Counted from the first letter of the stretch, positions 26,596 to 35,190 are shown. The stretch: 64,000 bases of DNA from Chitinophaga agri (GCF_010093065.1 NZ_CP048113.1:4960001-5024000); one strand, 5' to 3'. Notes: a model not told the origin generated them from the letters alone. Numbers and translations: made by a program.

Positions 26596-26632
26596 GTATT
26601 AATACCTGAAAATCACAATTGAGTATTAATAC
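26596..26632. promoter_or_regulatory. Twin palindromic operator candidate
   Basis: GTATTAATAC at 26596-26605 and again at 26623-26632, each a perfect 10-bp palindrome, 27 bases apart. The first lies 3 bases upstream of the -33 TTG of the leftward promoter, an activator-type position. Confidence 0.6.
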
Positions 26633-26661
26633 TTGATAGCGGCAATTATACAGCAGTCAAC

Positions 26662-26703
26662 AGCCCGGTCATTCGTTTGAATACATCAACGACCGGCTTT
26701 TTC
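26662..26703 (+). terminator. Terminator-like hairpin without an upstream gene
   Basis: AGC-CGGTC with one bulged C (26662-26670) pairs with GACCGGCT (26691-26698), and five T follow. The nearest plus-strand gene ends 600 bases upstream, beyond another terminator. Confidence 0.55.
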
Positions 26704-26779
26704 ATCTATTACAGCGTTATCTGTAACGTACCTGATAGGTTGATTCAATAAGCACTATATGGTTATCCGGAATAAGAAA

Positions 26780-26819
26780 GAAGCGGATGCATCAAATTCG
26801 CTTTTGATACATCCGCTTC
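26780..26819. repeat. 40-base hairpin, 17-bp stem
   Basis: GAAGCGGATG (26780-26789) pairs perfectly with 26810-26819, and CATCAAA/TTTGATA extends the stem with one mismatch. The minus-strand exit is T-rich, so it may end the S46 peptidase transcript. Confidence 0.65.
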
Positions 26820-26852
26820 CGGGAAGTGATATTGACTGATACAATTTTAATA

Positions 26853-26936
26853 CTTGTTCCTCGCTTCGCCGTCGCTAGTTCTCCGCTAGTTCGTCCCTTG
26901 TTCGTCGCTTCTTCCAATGACGTTTGAGACGTTTGA
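26853..26936. repeat. Nested short direct repeats
   Basis: CTTGTTCxTCGCTTC at 26853-26867 and 26897-26911 (one difference); CGCTAGTTC at 26873-26881 and 26884-26892 (period 11); GACGTTTGA twice in tandem at 26919-26936 (period 9). Confidence 0.65.
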
Positions 26937-27038
26937 AAATTCAAGGCCTTACAAATCAGTCATTTGAGAATTTAGATCAATGATAGCGGCATTATTACTA
27001 ATATCAAAATAGTATTAGTAGCATGCTGGCGCAGGGAA

Positions 27039-29195
27039 TTATTTGATCAGTTTCAGCTCACTGATAATGTTGCTGGCACCACCCAGTTTGTCAATACACC
27101 ACAGTACATAACGTACATCCACACAGATGGTACGGTTATACATTGCGTCAAACTGGATCTTGTGGCTCAGTGCTTCATAGTTACCGTCAAAGGCGAGGCC
27201 GATCAGTTCACCATTCGCATTCAGTACCGGAGAACCGGAGTTACCACCAGTGATGTCATTGGTCGTGATGAAGCAGGTCACGATGTCATTTTTTCTAAGG
27301 TCTTTATATTGACCGAAATCTTTCTTGTTGTACAGGTCTACATAATTTTCAGGCAGATCAAATTCATAGTCGCCTGGTTTATATTTTTCCAGCACACCCT
27401 TCATGGTACATACATAGTCATAAGCCACCGCATCACGTGGAGCGTAGGGTTTTACCTGGCCATAGGTAAGACGCATAGAGAAGTTAGCATCAGGGTACCA
27501 TTTTTTAGCAGGTTCCATTTCCATCCGGCCTTTCATGTAGGCACGTCCGAGGTCGTTGTTTTTAGTAACGAACTGGTTGTACAGGGGCAGGTATTTGCTG
27601 GAGAAGTTTTTAACGAAAGCACTGGAGTAAGCGAAAGCAGGATCTGTTTGCAGGGTAACTGCATCCGGATTTGCGATGAATGCTTTCCAGCGGGCATCGT
27701 TCATGATCATCGAACCCGACATGATAGCCGCCGCCCAGAGGCGATAGGTGTTATTGTCATCAAGGCTGCCAAATTTCGCTTTTATCGCGTCGTAAAATCC
27801 GATGGGGTGCTGGGCAGCAGGAACGTCTGTGTAGAACATGTGACAGGTTGCTGCCAGTATCTTCTGATCGCTGGTTTTATCTTCTTCACTCAGGAAAGCA
27901 GTACGTGCTTTATCAGCCGCCTGAATGCTCTGTTTGATGGCATCAGCAGAACCGCCTGACTGTACCATTGCTTTCTCTACTGCCTGCAGGCTGGCTGCAA
28001 ATGCAGCCAGGGGAGAGCCCATGATACCTTCATTGATATAGATGCGGTGTTTTGCATATGGTTCCCATGCTTTGTAGTTAGCAGCATAATCCTGGAAAAT
28101 GCTGGCATATTCAGGTTTGCCCTGTGCCCATTTCACAAAAGCGGCTTCCTCTTTCTGTTTGTCTTCAACTACGTGGTATTTCACCAGCTGTTTTGCTTCG
28201 CCGTCAAAGAATTTCCAGTAATTAGCGATGCCAGCGTAAGAAGACGCCAGTTTCAGCTTAATAGCCGGATCTTTCTTCATCTGCTCGAACATGTAGGAGA
28301 GGCGTACTGCACGCAGGCCAACGATGGACGGGTTTTCCACATCTATTTTCAGCTTCACGCCTTCGGAGCTTTCGTAACGGTTGGTACCGCCCGGATAGCC
28401 AAAGATCATGGCGTAGTCATTCTCTTTGATGCCTTTGATAGATACAGGCAGGAAATGTTTTGGTTTCAGGGGTACGTTATCAGCAGCGTATTCAGCGGGC
28501 TTGCCGTCTTTATCAGCATATACGCGGAATACGGAGAAGTCGCCGGTGTGACGTGGCCATTCCCAGTTGTCAGTATCGCCACCGAATTTACCGATGCTTT
28601 CCGGAGGCGTACCTACGAGGCGTACGTCTTTGTAACGCTCATAAACGAACAGGAGGTATTGATTACCCTTGAAGATGGGTAATACTTTTGCTTCGTAGTT
28701 GGTACCGCTGATAGCCTGGCTCACAATTTCAGCGATCACTTTCTGCTGCTGTACCATTCTTTCCTGGCCGCTCAGTTCTTTCAGACCGTCGAGTACCTGT
28801 TTGGATACGTCGTCCACTCTTACGAGAAACTGAACGGATAGGTTTTTTGAGGGAATTTCCTGGCTCTTGTCTTTCGCGTAGAAGCCATTTTTGAGGTAGT
28901 TGTGCTCAACGGAGCTGGCTGTGGCGATGGCGTCATAACCACAGTGGTGGTTAGTGAAGATCAGGCCCTGATTGCTCACTATCTCTCCGGTGCATCCGCC
29001 ACCGAAAATGACAATGGCATCTTTAACAGATGCTTTGTTAATACTGTACAGCTGTTCTTTCGTCAGCTTGAGACCTTTTTTCACCATGTCATTGTACACT
29101 TGCTGTCCCAATAAATAGGGCAGCCACATTCCTTCATCTGCTTTGGCGAACTGAGCCACCAGCAGGAAGAGAAGGATCAGCAGATTCTTCTTCAT
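27039..29195 (-). CDS. S46 family dipeptidyl peptidase, DPP7-type
   Basis: 718 residues with signal peptide 1-19. Trypsin-like catalytic residues as in the S46 family: His83/84 in FTNHHCG, Asp in DNWEWPRHTGDF (near 225), Ser653 in GGNSGSP. The S1 specificity position, 18 residues after the serine, is Gly671 (FDGN); Gly here marks DPP7-like enzymes that prefer hydrophobic P1, while Arg marks DPP11. It removes N-terminal dipeptides in the periplasm and feeds peptide uptake. Monocistronic, with a -7 element 30 bases upstream. The transcript 3' end may run to the hairpin at 26780. Confidence 0.93.
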   Translation of the reverse strand: MKKNLLILLFLLVAQFAKADEGMWLPYLLGQQVYNDMVKKGLKLTKEQLYSINKASVKDAIVIFGGGCTGEIVSNQGLIFTNHHCGYDAIATASSVEHNYLKNGFYAKDKSQEIPSKNLSVQFLVRVDDVSKQVLDGLKELSGQERMVQQQKVIAEIVSQAISGTNYEAKVLPIFKGNQYLLFVYERYKDVRLVGTPPESIGKFGGDTDNWEWPRHTGDFSVFRVYADKDGKPAEYAADNVPLKPKHFLPVSIKGIKENDYAMIFGYPGGTNRYESSEGVKLKIDVENPSIVGLRAVRLSYMFEQMKKDPAIKLKLASSYAGIANYWKFFDGEAKQLVKYHVVEDKQKEEAAFVKWAQGKPEYASIFQDYAANYKAWEPYAKHRIYINEGIMGSPLAAFAASLQAVEKAMVQSGGSADAIKQSIQAADKARTAFLSEEDKTSDQKILAATCHMFYTDVPAAQHPIGFYDAIKAKFGSLDDNNTYRLWAAAIMSGSMIMNDARWKAFIANPDAVTLQTDPAFAYSSAFVKNFSSKYLPLYNQFVTKNNDLGRAYMKGRMEMEPAKKWYPDANFSMRLTYGQVKPYAPRDAVAYDYVCTMKGVLEKYKPGDYEFDLPENYVDLYNKKDFGQYKDLRKNDIVTCFITTNDITGGNSGSPVLNANGELIGLAFDGNYEALSHKIQFDAMYNRTICVDVRYVLWCIDKLGGASNIISELKLIK

Positions 29196-29224
29196 AATTG
29201 ATATCGTTTTTTAAAAAGCAGGCT

Positions 29225-29232
29225 CAAACCTA
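29225..29232 (-). promoter_or_regulatory. S46 peptidase promoter -7 element
   Basis: Minus strand TAGGTTTG, full consensus match, 30 bases upstream of the ATG. Confidence 0.6.
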
Positions 29233-29294
29233 GGTAATTTTTCAATATGCGCCATGTTGTCTGTGGTAAACGGTTGTAGCGGTCCCAATAATTC

Positions 29295-29312
29295 TGGAAT
29301 GGCATTTGCAAA
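29295..29312 (+). promoter_or_regulatory. Possible sigma-54 promoter
   Basis: TGGAATG-N4-TTGCAAA: GG at 29296-29297 and GC at 29308-29309 have the strict 10-base spacing of -24/-12 promoters, and the TTGCW half matches fully. It lies about 52 bases before the coiled-coil lipoprotein ATG. No -7 TAnnTTTG is seen for that gene. Confidence 0.45.
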
Positions 29313-29363
29313 ATGAGCAGGTTATCGGGTATTGAATAGAAAAGCTCACATTAAAACCTACTT

Positions 29364-29795
29364 ATGAAAAAAGTCATATTTCTATTGACTGTAGCGGCTT
29401 TCATGGCTTGCCAGGAAACAACAAAACAGGAAGAAAAAAAGGAGGAAATGAAGGAAGGTGTGGAGAAAATTGGACAGGATGTCAGAGAAACTGCTGCTGA
29501 TACTAAGGAATACGTGGCGGCACAGCGGGAGGAGCTGCAAAAAGACCTGGAAGAGCGTAAACGGGAAATTGATCTAAAAATGGAGGAGCTGAAAAAGGAT
29601 GGCTCCGAAAAGAGTAAAAAAGCACGTGCAAAGCTGGCTAATCTGAGGGAGCAGATCGACGTGAAGTTATCCGACCTGAAAAGTAGCAGTGGCGAAGCCT
29701 GGGATAGTACCCGGGAGGATATTGATACATTGCTGAAAAGAACGGACAAGGAGTGGGATGAGTTCAAATCGGACTTTAAAGAATTATTCCGATAG
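29364..29795 (+). CDS. Coiled-coil lipoprotein
   Basis: 143 residues. Lipobox FMAC with Cys16, then an almost wholly charged helix (Glu/Lys/Arg/Asp heptads from about 22 to 140) predicted to be a long coiled coil, with no Pro or Gly breaks except around GSS near residue 110. It resembles small envelope stress or apolipoprotein-like proteins; no enzymatic feature. Preceded by a possible sigma-54 promoter and followed after 52 bases by rnhB. Function unknown. Confidence 0.78.
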   Translation: MKKVIFLLTVAAFMACQETTKQEEKKEEMKEGVEKIGQDVRETAADTKEYVAAQREELQKDLEERKREIDLKMEELKKDGSEKSKKARAKLANLREQIDVKLSDLKSSSGEAWDSTREDIDTLLKRTDKEWDEFKSDFKELFR

Positions 29796-29847
29796 GGATA
29801 AGAAATGAAATTCCCTACCTTTACCACAATAATCATACTAAAAAGCC

Positions 29848-30510
29848 TTGTTACGTTCGTATCACCAAAAAGATATTGCTTTTGAAGCCGGCTGCGATGA
29901 AGCCGGAAGGGGTTGTCTTGCCGGACCAGTGTTTGCGGCGGCAGTTATCCTGCCACCCAAATTTAAAAATAAGCTGCTGAATGATTCGAAGCAGCTAAAG
30001 GCGTCCGACCGGGATAAACTGCGTCTGGTAGTGGAAAAGGAAGCAATAGCCTATGCGGTAGCCAGTGTGGATAACGTGGAAATAGACAGGATCAACATCC
30101 TGAAGGCCTCTTTCCGGGCCATGCACCTGGCGTTGGAACAACTAAAGCAACAGCCTGGTTATATATTGGTCGATGGTAACCGTTTTGTACAATATGGCAA
30201 CGTACCACATGCCTGTATTATAAAAGGTGATGGTATTTACGCTTCGATAGCAGCAGCGTCCATTCTGGCCAAGACTTACAGAGACGAGTACATGCACAAA
30301 CTGCATGAAGAATATCCGCATTTTGGCTGGCTGGAAAACAAGGGGTATCCTACCTTACAGCACCGGGATGCGATCCGTTTACACGGTGATACGCCTTATC
30401 ACCGGAAATCATTTAGATTGTTGCCTGTCCAGCCTGAGCTGGATTTCGGCGCTCCTGTAGCGGAGTATACAGTTGTGAAGGTGGTGTCCCCGGAGGAACC
30501 ACAAGGTTAG
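29848..30510 (+). CDS. rnhB: Ribonuclease HII
   Basis: 220 residues. Starts at TTG (29848); an in-frame stop just upstream and no ATG before the catalytic motif leave no better choice. Catalytic acidic residues: Asp18-Glu19 in CDEAGRG, Asp in LVDGNRF, Asp in KTYRDEYM. The LAGPV and NDSKQL motifs are typical of HII. It removes single ribonucleotides from DNA and RNA from hybrids. A -7-like TACCTTTA at 29816-29823 precedes it; rpoN follows after 46 bases. Confidence 0.95.
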   Translation: MLRSYHQKDIAFEAGCDEAGRGCLAGPVFAAAVILPPKFKNKLLNDSKQLKASDRDKLRLVVEKEAIAYAVASVDNVEIDRINILKASFRAMHLALEQLKQQPGYILVDGNRFVQYGNVPHACIIKGDGIYASIAAASILAKTYRDEYMHKLHEEYPHFGWLENKGYPTLQHRDAIRLHGDTPYHRKSFRLLPVQPELDFGAPVAEYTVVKVVSPEEPQG

Positions 30511-30528
30511 TTAAAAACTATTGTTTAT

Positions 30529-30536
30529 TAATTTTG
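30529..30536 (+). promoter_or_regulatory. rpoN promoter -7 element
   Basis: TAATTTTG, full consensus, 20 bases before the rpoN ATG. Confidence 0.6.
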
Positions 30537-30556
30537 CCCTTGGATAGGATCAGACT

Positions 30557-32050
30557 ATGTTAAAGCAGACACAACAGCAGAAACTTTTACAAAAATTGTC
30601 GCCGCAGCAGATTCAGCTAATGAAACTGCTTCAGGTGCCTACAGCTGTTCTTGAAGAGAGAATCAAGGAAGAGCTGGAGGAAAACCCTGCCCTGGAATAT
30701 GGGGAAGACGCGCATGAGGACGAATTTAAAGACCCGCAGGACGAATATAGCAGTAGTGAAGATGGGGAGAGTGATGAGTTTGAGCCTGACGGGAGTGAAA
30801 ATGAATACGATAATATTGACATTTCCGAATATGTAAGTGAAGGAGATGATGACATCGCTGATTATAAACTCAGGGATGACAACTATCCGGACCAGGATGA
30901 GAATAAAACGATACCGGTCAGGGTGGAGACCTCTTTTCACGAGCACCTGTTGGAACAACTGGGCATGCTGGAACTGGATGAACGGCAGAACGCTATTGCC
31001 GAGCAGATCATTGGCAGCATTGATGATGATGGTTATCTGCGTCGTGAAGTAAGTGCGATCGTTGATGACCTGTCCTTTTCCCAGAATGTATCGACAGATG
31101 AAGAAGAAATTAAAGACCTGATCCGTAAGATCCAGGATTTCGATCCGCCAGGCATCTGTGCAACTGATCTGAAGGAGTGCCTGTTGCTGCAGCTGAAACG
31201 TAAGCCACAGGACGATGAGGGGGTAATAGGCGCATATCAGATCCTGGAGAATTACTTCGATGAGTTTACCAAGAAGCACTACGAGAAGATCCAGAAAGGG
31301 CTGAATATGAACGATGAAACGCTGAAGGAAGCTATCAGCCAGATCATCAGACTGACGCCGAAACCGGGAGGTAACTATGCGACGCTGAATAAGGCGGAAA
31401 GTTATGTCGTACCTGACTTCTTTATTCTGAACAATAACGGCAAACTGGAGCTGACGCTGAACTCAAAGAACGCACCTGACCTGCGTATTTCTGAAGGGTA
31501 CAGGGACATGCTGAAAGAGTATGACCGTGGCGACAAGAAAGATAAACGCCAGAAAGAGGCTGTGTTGTTCATCAAACAAAAGATCGATGCTGCTAAATGG
31601 TTCATTGATGCCATCAAGCAAAGGCAACATACCCTTTTGTCTACTATGGAATCTATCATGGGCTACCAGCGTGAGTTCTTCCTGACAGGAGATGAAACCA
31701 CGATGCGTCCGATGATCCTGAAAGATATAGCCGACATTACCCAGCTGGATATTTCAACGGTAAGCCGTGTGGCGAACAGTAAATATGTGCAGACGGAGTT
31801 CGGTACCTTCAAGCTGAAATTCTTTTTCAGCGAATCATTGTCAACTGACAGCGGTGAGGAAGTATCCACCCGTGAGGTGAAGAAGATTCTTTCCGACCTG
31901 ATAGAAGGCGAAAACAAGCGTAAACCACTGAGCGACGAAAATCTTACCAAAATGCTGCAGGACAAAGGGTATAATATCGCCCGCAGAACTGTTGCCAAGT
32001 ACCGTGAGCAGTTAAATATTCCGGTAGCGAGGTTGAGAAAGGAGCTTTAA
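30557..32050 (+). CDS. rpoN: RNA polymerase sigma-54 factor
   Basis: 497 residues. Region I (about 1-50) is Gln/Leu-rich with the activator-contact pattern; region II (about 50-125) is very acidic; the core-binding region III is central. The helix-turn-helix DISTVSRVANSKYVQT lies near residue 400 and the RpoN box ARRTVAKYRE near 478. All diagnostic elements are intact. It directs enhancer-dependent transcription from -24/-12 promoters; one such candidate lies 1.25 kb upstream, before the coiled-coil lipoprotein gene. The enhancer-binding activator is not in this window. Confidence 0.97.
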   Translation: MLKQTQQQKLLQKLSPQQIQLMKLLQVPTAVLEERIKEELEENPALEYGEDAHEDEFKDPQDEYSSSEDGESDEFEPDGSENEYDNIDISEYVSEGDDDIADYKLRDDNYPDQDENKTIPVRVETSFHEHLLEQLGMLELDERQNAIAEQIIGSIDDDGYLRREVSAIVDDLSFSQNVSTDEEEIKDLIRKIQDFDPPGICATDLKECLLLQLKRKPQDDEGVIGAYQILENYFDEFTKKHYEKIQKGLNMNDETLKEAISQIIRLTPKPGGNYATLNKAESYVVPDFFILNNNGKLELTLNSKNAPDLRISEGYRDMLKEYDRGDKKDKRQKEAVLFIKQKIDAAKWFIDAIKQRQHTLLSTMESIMGYQREFFLTGDETTMRPMILKDIADITQLDISTVSRVANSKYVQTEFGTFKLKFFFSESLSTDSGEEVSTREVKKILSDLIEGENKRKPLSDENLTKMLQDKGYNIARRTVAKYREQLNIPVARLRKEL

Positions 32051-32095
32051 TGAATAGGGCGTCCGTGCCGCCTTAAACCAGACGGAAATCTGTGA

Positions 32096-32788
32096 ATGGA
32101 ACAAGTAATTATACCCACAACTGATCATTCCCGGCAGGATAAGCCGGAGTTTTCACCTGCATTGCGCACAGCTGCGGAGGTCGTATCGTATATATCGCAT
32201 CCGCTGTTTCTGCCTACCCTGGTAACGATGTTCATTGTGAATGCGATACCGGAGTACTTTGTATATTTTAAAGAGGATAGTATCCGGTTTGCGTTTGACA
32301 AGCTGTATTTCAGAGTGGGCTTTACCACGCTTTTCCTGCCCATCTTTGTGGTCATGTTATGTAAAGCACTGGGTTTTGTAACGTCTTTTCAATTGCGGTC
32401 ACAAAAGGACCGTATCATTCCTTATATAGCCTGCACTATTTTTTATTTCTGGGCTTATTTCGCCTTTAAGCGTGAGGGCCATGCACCTCCTTTCTTCAAT
32501 GCATTCTTCCTGGGTGTTTTTATTGCTATTGTGATGGGTATGGTGGCAAATACCTATGCCAAGATCAGTATGCATATGATAGGCTGGGGTGGTGTGCTTG
32601 GTTTGCTGCTGATGCTGATGATCGGAATGAACATGAATATCAGTCTGGTACTGATGGTCACATTCCTGCTGACGGGTATCGTGGCTACCGCCCGCCTGGT
32701 ACTGGGCGCGCATACGCCTGCAGAGATCTATACCGGTCTGGGCATGGGGCTGCTGGCCCAGCTGATAGGCTACGCAATAGCAGGATAA
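32096..32788 (+). CDS. PAP2-like integral membrane protein
   Basis: 230 residues, about six transmembrane segments. A degenerate phosphatidic-acid-phosphatase motif is visible: KISMH near residue 156 and ARLVLGAHTPAEIYTG near 200-215, corresponding to the SxxxH and RxxxxxHxxxD blocks. The last Asp is replaced by Glu. Probably a membrane lipid phosphatase or a non-catalytic relative. 45 bases after rpoN and possibly co-transcribed. Confidence 0.65.
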   Translation: MEQVIIPTTDHSRQDKPEFSPALRTAAEVVSYISHPLFLPTLVTMFIVNAIPEYFVYFKEDSIRFAFDKLYFRVGFTTLFLPIFVVMLCKALGFVTSFQLRSQKDRIIPYIACTIFYFWAYFAFKREGHAPPFFNAFFLGVFIAIVMGMVANTYAKISMHMIGWGGVLGLLLMLMIGMNMNISLVLMVTFLLTGIVATARLVLGAHTPAEIYTGLGMGLLAQLIGYAIAG

Positions 32789-32813
32789 TAATTTCTTTCT
32801 AAAAGTTTTTCGC

Positions 32814-32832
32814 TACGCACATTCAGTGCGTA
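32814..32832. repeat. 7-bp inverted repeat upstream of recA
   Basis: TACGCAC/GTGCGTA with a five-base loop, no T-run; 230 bases upstream of recA. Might be an operator or weak hairpin. Confidence 0.4.
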
Positions 32833-33035
32833 AAGACGTATCATCTTTGTAGTGTTATTTGAACATTGACATTGATATAGCGTCTGTTGTGCGTTAGCCC
32901 TTAAACTTGTATTTAATAAGCACAATAAATAAATGTGAGAAGCTGATCTGTTTACTATGATCTTTAGCATTAAAGGCCAAAATGCTAAAAAATTTAGGAT
33001 AATAGAAAATTAGGTCATAACTTAGCACACACCGT

Positions 33036-33043
33036 TAAATTTG
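33036..33043 (+). promoter_or_regulatory. recA promoter -7 element
   Basis: TAAATTTG, full consensus, 18 bases before the recA ATG. No recognisable SOS box beside it. Confidence 0.65.
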
Positions 33044-33061
33044 TAAAAAACACTAACTAAT

Positions 33062-34075
33062 ATGTCTACAGCCAATACTGACAAACTCAAGGCGCTTCGC
33101 CTTACGATGGACAAGATCGAGAAAGATTTCGGAAAGGGATCTGTGATGATGATGGGCGAGAAAGGCACAGAACCAATGGAAGTTATATCAACTGGTTCCC
33201 TGGGTCTGGATATAGCACTAGGTATCGGTGGTTTCCCTAAAGGAAGAATTATAGAAATATATGGTCCGGAGTCTTCTGGTAAGACAACGGTAGCTATTCA
33301 TACAATTGCAGAGGCCCAGAAAAAGGGTGGTATCTGCGCAATTATAGATGCGGAACACGCATTCGACAGCAGCTATGCTCAGAGACTGGGTGTAGATGTA
33401 GATTCGCTGCTGATCTCTCAGCCAGATCATGGTGAGCAGGCACTGGAAATTGCCGATCGTCTGATCCTTTCCGGTGCGGTAGATGTGGTTGTAATTGACT
33501 CCGTTGCGGCCCTGGTACCAAAAGGTGAACTGGAAGGTGAAATGGGTGAGAGCAAAATGGGTTTACAGGCACGTCTGATGTCACAGGCGCTGCGTAAACT
33601 GACCGCCACTATTTCAAAAACAAACTGCTGCTGCATATTCATTAACCAGCTGCGTGAAAAAATAGGAGTGATGTTTGGTAATCCGGAGACTACAACCGGT
33701 GGTAACGCGCTCAAATTCTACGCTTCCGTGCGTTTGGATATTCGTCGTATGACACAGTTGAAAGATGGTGATGAAGCCGTTGGTAACCGCGTTAAAGTAA
33801 AAGTAGTAAAGAACAAAGTTGCACCTCCCTTCCGCCAGGCTGAATTTGATATCATCTTCGGACAAGGTATTTCCAAAGTCGGAGAGATTATCGATATGGG
33901 TGTTGAATACGGCATAGTTCAAAAAAGCGGCAGCTGGTTCAGTTATGAATCTAACAAGCTGGGCCAGGGCCGTGATGCCGTGAAACAATTACTGCTGGAT
34001 AATCCGGAAGTAGCTATTGAGATCGAAGGTAAGATCAAAGCAAAATTAGCTGAGCAGCAAGCTGCAGCACAATAA
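33062..34075 (+). CDS. recA: Recombinase RecA
   Basis: 337 residues. Walker [10 protein letters not shown] near residue 66-74, catalytic Glu in IDAEHAFD, Walker [11 protein letters not shown], the L2 loop [21 protein letters not shown], and a short Ala/Gln-rich C terminus. It catalyses strand exchange and stimulates LexA-type self-cleavage. It is the only gene in its transcript that I can see, followed by 410 non-coding bases before a terminator. A second, weaker CATCTTTG element lies near 32847, suggesting a longer leader transcript as well. Confidence 0.98.
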   Translation: MSTANTDKLKALRLTMDKIEKDFGKGSVMMMGEKGTEPMEVISTGSLGLDIALGIGGFPKGRIIEIYGPESSGKTTVAIHTIAEAQKKGGICAIIDAEHAFDSSYAQRLGVDVDSLLISQPDHGEQALEIADRLILSGAVDVVVIDSVAALVPKGELEGEMGESKMGLQARLMSQALRKLTATISKTNCCCIFINQLREKIGVMFGNPETTTGGNALKFYASVRLDIRRMTQLKDGDEAVGNRVKVKVVKNKVAPPFRQAEFDIIFGQGISKVGEIIDMGVEYGIVQKSGSWFSYESNKLGQGRDAVKQLLLDNPEVAIEIEGKIKAKLAEQQAAAQ

Positions 34076-34094
34076 TAAAAATTAGCTGAGTAGT

Positions 34095-34180
34095 AGCAGC
34101 GACTTTTGTAGCACCAATGTATAGTGCCTTTATAAGTCTGTATAATAGGTTTAATGCTGGTGCTTGTTTAAGCCGCTGCT
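34095..34180 (+). ncRNA. Candidate structured RNA element
   Basis: Outer stem AGCAGCG (34095-34101) with CGCTGCT (34174-34180); inner stem AGCACCA (34110-34116) with TGGTGCT (34158-34164); near-symmetric internal loops of 8 and 9 bases. No family recognised and no promoter found. Confidence 0.35.
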
Positions 34181-34442
34181 TTCTACACAGCCAGTATCTA
34201 TAAAGTCTGATGGTGACCGTTTGACAATGCGTTGCCGGTAATGAAGAGATAGATAAAGTCAAACAAGCAACGATCAGCAGGCAGCTGGAGTAAAATGTCT
34301 ATGCAAATGTGAGGAGGGAGATATGGCAGGTATTCACCGCACGAATTGAATGTGTGAATATAGAGGTATAGATAGCCGCCGCCTTCATCTTAAGTTGTTT
34401 TAGTTTTAGATATAAGCATTGGGTTAGTTAGTATTAACGTAC

Positions 34443-34476
34443 ATCCCTGCCTTTTCCAGGCGGGGATTATTTTTTT
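34443..34476 (+). terminator. Terminator downstream of recA
   Basis: 9-bp stem (34443-34451 with 34459-34467, one G-T pair) followed by TATTTTTTT on the plus strand. Confidence 0.8.
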
Positions 34477-34485
34477 ATGGTCTTT

Positions 34486-35097
34486 TTATTTCCTGTCTTT
34501 CCAGGCCCACAGATATCTGCTCGCATAGGTCCTGTACGGTGCCCATTTATGTGATATCTTCAGTAGTTTTTCTTTAAGTGCTTTCTTGTCGGTAGGGTCC
34601 AGCTTGTATAATTTGATCATCGCCTGCTGTAACCCCAGATCATCTACTGCGAATACATCCTCCCGGCATAAATAAAACATCAACAACATTTCTACTGTCC
34701 AGCGGCCTACTCCCTTGATCTGGGTCAGGTAAGTGATGACCTCCTCATCTTCCATTTTTTTAAGCCGCTGATCTGTGAGTTTTTCTTCCACAGTAAACCG
34801 CGCCACATTGTGTACATAACCCACTTTCGCATTTGATAATCCGATACCACGTAATGTCGCTGCCGGCGTGTCGAGGATCTGTTGCGCAGTAGGCTCTTTA
34901 CCATCATATAAAGCAAGGAAACGTGTATAGATGACCGTGGCAACTTTTACGCTTAACTGCTGACTCATAATAGAGCCGATCAGCCGTAAGGCAATATTTT
35001 TCCTGATGGTCAGCGCTGGTAGTGGCTCAGTAATAATGCCCGCCAGCTTTTTATCCTTGTTGAGATGTACTAAGTGAGCTTCGGGTGACTGTCTCAT
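34486..35097 (-). CDS. HhH-GPD DNA glycosylase (AlkA/MAG type)
   Basis: 203 residues from ATG 35097; a TTG 13 codons upstream is possible but lies in the preceding terminator hairpin. The helix-hairpin-helix LTQIKGVGRWTVEMLL near residue 125 and the catalytic Asp in VFAVDDLGLQ near 147 are the HhH-GPD signature. It excises alkylated bases such as 3-methyladenine. With the AlkB-type gene 10 kb away it covers a second alkylation-repair route, though the two are not linked in one operon. Confidence 0.92.
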   Translation of the reverse strand: MRQSPEAHLVHLNKDKKLAGIITEPLPALTIRKNIALRLIGSIMSQQLSVKVATVIYTRFLALYDGKEPTAQQILDTPAATLRGIGLSNAKVGYVHNVARFTVEEKLTDQRLKKMEDEEVITYLTQIKGVGRWTVEMLLMFYLCREDVFAVDDLGLQQAMIKLYKLDPTDKKALKEKLLKISHKWAPYRTYASRYLWAWKDRK

Positions 35098-35117
35098 AAA
35101 AAAAGGATTAAAAGGAA

Positions 35118-35166
35118 AATGCTCCTGATAAAGCAATGTATCAAATTTTGCTTCATCAGGAGCATT
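35118..35166 (-). terminator. Terminator of the M28 peptidase transcript
   Basis: 18-bp inverted repeat with one mismatch (35118-35135 with 35149-35166). The minus-strand exit reads TTTTCCTTTT. It lies between the M28 gene and the glycosylase gene. Confidence 0.75.
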
Positions 35167-35190
35167 CTCCTTTCAGTTCTTTCGGGAATA

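Larger units (their letters stand above)
26472..27038. other. 567-base gene-free, repeat-rich region
   Basis: Holds, left to right: the TIG lipoprotein promoter and twin palindromes, a plus-strand terminator without an obvious gene, a 40-base hairpin at 26780-26819, and direct repeats at 26853-26936. An 8-bp inverted repeat with arms TACTAATA/TATTAGTA follows near 27000. No open frame convinces. Confidence 0.7.
34076..34485. other. Non-coding 410-base tract after recA
   Basis: No open frame with support. Contains nested stems at 34095-34180 and ends in a good plus-strand terminator, so it is transcribed either as a long recA 3' UTR or as a separate small RNA. Confidence 0.6.

Noticed and set aside
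29351..29836. Leftward 161-codon open frame opposite the coiled-coil lipoprotein
   Set aside because: It is the antisense shadow of a Glu/Lys-rich coiled coil, giving a Ser/Phe-rich sequence. The sense gene has a lipobox and a promoter candidate.
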